Positions 59,460-64,000 of a stretch of DNA of 64,000 bases are shown piece after piece. Every line of letters begins with the position of its first letter. The stretch's first letter is position 1. Below the pieces are notes generated by a model. The model made no database searches and had not been told where the DNA came from. It saw only the letters and a program-made list of their open reading frames with translations. This stretch comes from Actinomyces sp. 432. GTDB taxonomy: Bacteria; Actinomycetota; Actinomycetes; Actinomycetales; Actinomycetaceae. The stretch covers positions 1,302,001 through 1,366,000 of the forward strand of contig NZ_CP025249.1 of NCBI RefSeq assembly GCF_009930875.1. The letters are read 5' to 3'. Both the position numbers and the translations under genes were made by a program.

Positions 59460-60985
59460 ATGACCGAGGATCTGAGAGCGGCCGCCCTGGAGGCGACCGA
59501 CCGCTCGCACGCAACTGCCGACCCCGACTACCCCGTGGTGCACCTGGCGCCCCCGGTCGGTAGGCTCAATGACCCCAACGGCCTGCTGGTGGACTCCGGC
59601 ACCTACCACGCCTTCTACCAGTTCAGCCCGTTCCACCCGCACCGCAAGCTGGTGTACTGGGGCATGCCTCATCCAGGGATCTGCTGCACTGGAAGCACCA
59701 CGACCCGGCGATCATCCCCGACTCCTACTACGACCTCTCCGGGGCATACTCCGGCGGCGCCGTCGTACTGGAGGGGGAGGAGCTGGCGGGTGCGCCAGCA
59801 GGTGCCGGCTACCAGTTCTTCTACACCGGCAACCTCAAGGACCCGGTGACCGACGAGCGCACCGCCAGTCAGTGCCTGGTGACCAGCACCGACCTGCAGC
59901 GCTTCGACAAGTGGCCGGAGAACCCGCTGCTGCCAGACCACCCGGACGGCTATACCGCCCATTACCGTGATCCCCAGGTCTGGCGTGATCCCGACGTCCC
60001 GGGCAGCTTCCGCATGCTCCTGGGCGTGCAGCGCGAGGACCTGACCGGTGCGGCGCTGCTGTACCGCTCGGAGGACCTGCGCTCCTGGAGGCTGGAGGGA
60101 GAGCTAAGCTTCCCGGACGCCGACGGCGCCTTCGACCGCTTCGGCTACATGTGGGAGTGCCCCGGGCTGGTGCGGCTGACCGACGAGCTGACCGGTCAGG
60201 TGCGGGACGTGCTGATCTGGTGCCCGCAGGGAATCAGCCCCGACACGGAGGGCTACGAGAACATCTTCCCCTGCGTCTACACGGTTGGCCGCCTGGAGGG
60301 GACCGAGCTGCGCGAGTGCGACGGAACCTTCGCCGAGGTCGACCGCGGCTTCGAGTTCTACGCTCCTCAGGCCTTCGCCCGTCGCCCGGGGGAGCCCGGC
60401 CCTGTGACCCTGGTCGGCTGGGCCGGAAACGCGTCTGAGGATGACCAGCCCTCGATTGAGACGGGGGGCTGGGTGCACGCCCTGACGGTGCCGCGCGTGC
60501 TGACCCTGCGAGGCGGTCGGCTGCTACAACGTCCGGCGGTCCCGCTGGCGGACGATGCCACCGTGCTGAGCGCCGTGGGGGAGCGGCTGGGGGGGACCAC
60601 CTCCATTCCCGAGCTGGACGGGCACTGCTCCTGGCGGCTGCGCGTCCAGGCCGATCCCACTCACAGGTGGGGCCTGCGCATCGGTGACGAGCGCTGCTAC
60701 GTCACCATCACGATGGAGTCCCGGGACGGCGATGCGCGCCTGGTTGTGGACCGCTCCCACTCGCGCTACACGCAGCACGGGCAGGTGCGCACCGTTACCG
60801 TGCCTCGGGGAACGCGCCCGTGCCTGGAGGTGCTGCACGACCGTTCCGTGACCGAGGTCTTCGTCGGCGATGGCGAGATCGCCTTCACGCTGCGCAGTTT
60901 CGTAGAGCCGACCGCAGGCGGTGCCGCCCTGATCGGCGATCAGCGCACGCTGCTGGAAGAGGGCTGCGCCGTGGCCTACGACTGA
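59460..60985 (+). CDS. scrB: Glycoside hydrolase family 32, sucrose-6-phosphate hydrolase, interrupted by a one-base frameshift
   Basis: 508 residues when repaired. The GH32 nucleophile motif is GRLNDPNGLLV near residue 40; FYQFSPF and KLVYWG follow. The frame breaks at the G4 run 59659-59662; one more G restores HASSRDLLHWKHHDPAIIPD. The RDP motif (HYRDPQVWRD) and acid/base region (YMWECPGLV) lie downstream, and a C-terminal beta-sandwich ends the protein. With a PTS permease 220 bp downstream, sucrose 6-phosphate is the likely substrate, giving glucose 6-phosphate and fructose. A missing base call is more likely than a dead gene. Confidence 0.9.
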
Positions 60986-61118
60986 CACCAAACGACTGCG
61001 ATTCCGGCAGGCCTGGCACACGCACCTGAAGCACGCTGTTTCGGGCTTCAGAATCCGGAATTGCTTGCGTCTTCAGGGGGCGTGCCGGTAGTCTGACTAT
61101 CGTTTGACATAGGTCGAC

Positions 61119-61147
61119 GCGTTGGGTTCGGTGACCGTACCCAACGC
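61119..61147 (+). promoter_or_regulatory. 29-bp palindrome upstream of the sucrose-type PTS gene
   Basis: GCGTTGGGT (61119-61127) and ACCCAACGC (61139-61147) enclose CGGT-G-ACCG, with a single T:T mismatch on each side, so the whole 29 bp is nearly symmetric. A perfect TTGACA (61104-61109) lies just upstream, so the palindrome would overlap the -10 region. It may be an operator (LacI-type regulator nearby) or an mRNA hairpin in the leader. Confidence 0.6.
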
Positions 61148-61207
61148 ACCGGAGTCCTCCGTCGAGCTCAATGCAGAGTATCCAGTTCCCACAGAAAGGA
61201 AGCCCGG

Positions 61208-63235
61208 GTGGCAATGGATCACGCCCGTGTGGCGAGAGACGTCCTGACGTATGTCGGTGGCGCCGATAACATCAACGCAGCCGCTCACTGCGCGACGCGC
61301 CTGCGCCTTGTCCTGAACGACATGGACAAGGTGGACCAGAAGGCGCTTGACAAGGATCCCGATCTGAAGGGCACCTTCGTGGCCGGCGGCATGTTCCAGA
61401 TCATCGTCGGCCCCGGAGACGTCGACATCGTCTTCGACGAGATGGTCAAGACCGGCGGCGTCAAGGAAGTGTCCAAGGACGAGGCGAAGCAGGAGGCAGC
61501 CAAGAGCGGCAATATCGTCTCCCGCTTCATCAAGATGATCGCGGACATCTTCGTCCCGATCCTTCCCGCCCTGATCGCCGGCGGTCTGATGATGGCGATC
61601 AACAACGTGCTCACCGCAAACGACCTCTTCTTCAAGGGTGATTCGCTGGTGGGGCGCTACGGCTGGCTGTCCGACTACGCCGAGCTGATCAATATGATCT
61701 CCTCGGCGGCCTTCGCCTTCCTGCCGGTGCTGGTCGGCTACTCAGCCACCAAGCGCTTCGGCGGCAACGTCTACCTGGGTGCCGCCATGGGCGCGGCGAT
61801 GGTCTCCACCTCGCTGCTGTCCGCCTACAACATGGCCGATGAGGCGGCCGCCCAGTCCTTCTGGGAGTACACGGGTGCCAACCCCACCTGGAGCCTGTTC
61901 GGCCTGACGGTCGACAAGATCGGCTACCAGGCCATGGTCATCCCAGTGCTGTGCGTCGCCTGGATTCTGTCCACCATTGAGAAGTGGCTGCACAAGCGGT
62001 TGTCCGGAACTGCGGACTTCCTGCTGACCCCGCTGATCACCATGCTGGTCACCGGCTTCCTCACATTTGTGCTGGTTGGCCCGATCACCCGGCAGCTGTC
62101 CATCTGGATCACCGAGGGCCTCGACTGGACCTACAACACGCTCGGCCCGGTTGGCGGATTCCTCTTCGGCCTGGTCTACTCGCCGATCGTGGTGACCGGT
62201 CTGCACCAGTCCTTCCCGGCCGTCGAGATCCCGCTGCTGCCCGTCAACGGCGGTGTCGGTGACTTCATCTTCCCGATCGCCTCCATGGCCAACGTGGCCC
62301 AGGGTGCCGTGGCCCTGGCGGTCTTCTTCAACACCCGCGACGCCAAGATGAAGGGTCTTGCCGGCGCCGGTGGTGTCTCCGCCGTCTTCGGCATCACCGA
62401 GCCGGCGATCTTCGGTGTCAACCTGCGTCTGCGCTGGCCGTTCTTCATCGCCATGGGTGCGGCCGCCATCGGCGGTGCCGGTGTGGCCCTGTTCAACGTG
62501 CGCGGTGCCGCGCTGGGTGCGGCCGGCTTCGTCGGCTTCGTCTCGATCATCACCGAGAAGATTCCGATCTACGTGGTGCTGGAGATCGTCACCTTCATCA
62601 TCGCCTTCGGCGCGGCCTTCGCCTACGGCCGCACGCCCAAGGGGCAGGCCTCCTTCGCCGCCGACGACGAGGTGGACGAGGCGGCGCTCGAGGCCGAGGC
62701 CACCAAGGTTCACTCAGCCACGGTGGAGCTGCCCGCCGAAGCAGCTACCGACTTCACCATCACCTCGCCCATTCAGGGGCGGGCGGTGCCGCTAACCGAG
62801 GTGCAGGACCAGACCTTCGCCTCCGGGATGCTTGGCCCGGGCATGGCGGTGGTACCGGCCTCCGGTCCTGTCGTCTCCCCGGTCGACGGTGAGGTGCTGG
62901 TCGCGTTCCCGACCGGCCACGCCTACGGCCTGCGCTCGGCCAGTGGCGTGGAGCTGCTGATCCACGTCGGTATGGACACGGTGGAGCTCAACGGCAAGCA
63001 CTTCACGCCCAAGGTTTCAGCCGGTGACAAGGTGCTGCGCGGCCAGCCGCTCGTAGAGGTGGACTGGGCGGGCGTGACCGCCGCCGGATACCAGACGGTC
63101 ACCCCGATCGTCGTGTCCAACGCGACCGCGTTCGGCGGCGTCACCGACGAGCACACCGGTGAGGTTGCCCGCGGCGATGCCCTGTACGCCGTCGCCCCCG
63201 CCACCGAGCCGGCAGCACAGGGAGCCGGCGCCTGA
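61208..63235 (+). CDS. scrA: PTS permease EIIBCA, sucrose/beta-glucoside family
   Basis: 675 residues, complete. EIIB at about 1-85 has the phosphocysteine in AAHCATRLRLVL (C28). EIIC at about 105-475 has ten or so helices, with FIKMIADIFVPILPALIAGG, VTGLHQSFPAVEIPLLP and GITEPAIFGVNLRLRWPF. EIIA at about 515-650 has GHAYGL and the phosphohistidine in ELLIHVGMDTVEL. It imports and phosphorylates a disaccharide. The neighbouring GH32 hydrolase points to sucrose, although the domain pattern also fits beta-glucosides. AAAGGA precedes GTG 61208 by about 6 bases. The EIIA is clearly related to that of the PTS at the start of the window. Confidence 0.94.
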   Translation: MAMDHARVARDVLTYVGGADNINAAAHCATRLRLVLNDMDKVDQKALDKDPDLKGTFVAGGMFQIIVGPGDVDIVFDEMVKTGGVKEVSKDEAKQEAAKSGNIVSRFIKMIADIFVPILPALIAGGLMMAINNVLTANDLFFKGDSLVGRYGWLSDYAELINMISSAAFAFLPVLVGYSATKRFGGNVYLGAAMGAAMVSTSLLSAYNMADEAAAQSFWEYTGANPTWSLFGLTVDKIGYQAMVIPVLCVAWILSTIEKWLHKRLSGTADFLLTPLITMLVTGFLTFVLVGPITRQLSIWITEGLDWTYNTLGPVGGFLFGLVYSPIVVTGLHQSFPAVEIPLLPVNGGVGDFIFPIASMANVAQGAVALAVFFNTRDAKMKGLAGAGGVSAVFGITEPAIFGVNLRLRWPFFIAMGAAAIGGAGVALFNVRGAALGAAGFVGFVSIITEKIPIYVVLEIVTFIIAFGAAFAYGRTPKGQASFAADDEVDEAALEAEATKVHSATVELPAEAATDFTITSPIQGRAVPLTEVQDQTFASGMLGPGMAVVPASGPVVSPVDGEVLVAFPTGHAYGLRSASGVELLIHVGMDTVELNGKHFTPKVSAGDKVLRGQPLVEVDWAGVTAAGYQTVTPIVVSNATAFGGVTDEHTGEVARGDALYAVAPATEPAAQGAGA

Positions 63236-63291
63236 CAGCGCCACTGATAGCGACAGTCCGGCCGCACTGAGGCTAGACGGCAACGCTTAGA

Positions 63292-63340
63292 GCGGCTGGT
63301 GGCCGACCCGTTATTCGGGTCGGCCACCAGCCGCATTTTC
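63292..63340. terminator. Bidirectional terminator between scrA and the LacI gene
   Basis: A perfect 19-bp stem (63292-63310 with 63316-63334) with loop TTATT, followed by ATTTTC. It is the strongest and most classical terminator in the window and lies between convergent genes. Confidence 0.9.
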
Positions 63341-63425
63341 GGTCTGCTAGGCGATTAGAGATTAGAGGCTCCGCACGGTAGTGCTCGTTATTGTCGGGAC
63401 CGGAGCGATTACCCGGCGCGGGCTA

Positions 63426-63998
63426 CTACGTGGTGGTTCCGGCGAGTAGCAGGCCGGGCAGCTCGATGGGGGAGACCACCGCCGCGGGCGCGTCCTCGGC
63501 GCTGGCGTGCGCATTGATCTGAGACAGCAGTACGTCGACGGCGGTGCGGGCCAGGTCTGCAATGGGCTGCTGAACCGTCGCTAGCCCTGGTAGGGCCCGC
63601 CGCACCGCCGCAGTTCCGTCAAAGCCGATCACCTTGAAGTCATGCGGCACGCTGCGCCCATTGCGCTCGGCCCAATCGAGCACAGCGGCGGCAGAGAGGT
63701 CATCGGTGGCGAACACGGCGTCGATCTGTGCGGCCGCCGCGTCCAGGTGCGCATCAATTAGCCGGGCCCGCTCGGCATCAGGAGTATGGAAGTCCACGGT
63801 GAAGATTCGTGGCTCGATTCCGGCCTCGGCCAGGACGGCCCGGTAGCCGGCTTCCCGCCGGTTGTGCGGTCCGGTGCGGGAGGTGAGCAGTGCGGGGCGA
63901 CGGGCGCCGCGTTCCAGCAGGAGGCGGGTAGCGTCCCGCGCCGCCGCCTCGTTGGCGCAGCGAACATTGGGAATCGTGGGGGACAGGTCCCTATCGAC
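63426..63998 (-). CDS. LacI-family transcriptional regulator, C-terminal part (5' end beyond window)
   Basis: The open frame continues to the window edge, so the N-terminal helix-turn-helix is not visible. The 190 residues seen are the sugar-binding domain: NEAAARDATRLLLERGARRPALLTSR, read as the region after VRCA, then AVFATDDLSAAAVLDWAERNG, VIGFDGTAAVRRALPGLATVQQP and a C-terminal LLAGTT end. LacI regulators sense a free or phosphorylated sugar. Convergent with scrA across a shared terminator, it is the obvious candidate repressor of the GH32/PTS genes. Confidence 0.9.
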   Translation of the reverse strand, partial: VDRDLSPTIPNVRCANEAAARDATRLLLERGARRPALLTSRTGPHNRREAGYRAVLAEAGIEPRIFTVDFHTPDAERARLIDAHLDAAAAQIDAVFATDDLSAAAVLDWAERNGRSVPHDFKVIGFDGTAAVRRALPGLATVQQPIADLARTAVDVLLSQINAHASAEDAPAAVVSPIELPGLLLAGTTT

Positions 63999-64000
63999 CG

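Overview
The window is high-GC actinobacterial chromosome, most likely from the Actinomycetaceae (Actinomyces-like). This rests on the rapZ-yvcK-whiA-gap-pgk-tpi-secG order, the xerD-parA-scpA-scpB-rluB-tyrA-cmk/der order, the GarA/FtsR/DUF151/MerR cluster, an OpcA-linked pentose phosphate operon, LysX, and sugar uptake by PTS permeases. No rRNA, CRISPR array or prophage is visible. One tRNA, tRNA-Pro(GGG), is present.

Layout. 1-2271: end of a beta-glucoside-type PTS permease and its GH1 6-phospho-beta-glucosidase. 2343-4459: DUF817 membrane protein and purT. 4602-12635: rapZ, yvcK, whiA, the lower-glycolysis genes gap, pgk and tpiA, then secG and xerD. 12691-19495: parA, scpA, scpB, rluB, tyrA and a fused cmk-der, almost all overlapping by a few bases. 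19527-23434: an unusual inverted-repeat pair, tag, pgi, moeZ and tRNA-Pro. 23628-30836 is accessory: a small ORF, lysX (lysyl-phosphatidylglycerol synthesis), a DUF998 protein, a hydrolase, an SDR, two HXXEE-type membrane genes and a divergent TetR regulator with a clear palindromic operator. 30899-40773: a three-gene candidate anti-phage operon encoding a SNF2-type helicase with a DUF3883 end, a DUF1156 DNA methyltransferase and a HEPN-DUF499 ATPase. It closes with a terminator hairpin beside which an IS5-like element has inserted. 42193-46798: bile-salt-hydrolase-like enzyme, Cof phosphatase, S4 RNA-binding protein, secreted HNH nuclease and an aldo/keto reductase. 46928-52035: pgl-opcA-zwf divergent from gnd. 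52215-54831: FHA protein, FtsR, DUF151 and MerR. 54855-59349: aldo/keto reductase, Hsp70-like protein, Pit phosphate transporter and a small membrane partner. 59460-64000: GH32 sucrose-6-phosphate hydrolase, a sucrose/beta-glucoside PTS permease and a LacI-type regulator running off the end.

Functionally the window couples PTS sugar entry at both ends to phosphosugar hydrolases, pgi, lower glycolysis and the oxidative pentose phosphate branch, with growth and chromosome-organisation genes between them.

Two cross-cutting observations matter for anyone using this annotation. First, five genes (purT, scpA, rluB, the Hsp70-like gene, the GH32 gene) each need exactly one added base to read through, four of them in a short C or G run. 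The methyltransferase is broken at a G8 tract that is off by +1 or -2. This looks like homopolymer under-calling rather than decay, although the G8 tract could be a real phase switch. Second, many genes show a TANNNT box exactly 6 or 7 nt before the start codon and no ribosome binding site, which is the architecture of leaderless mRNAs.
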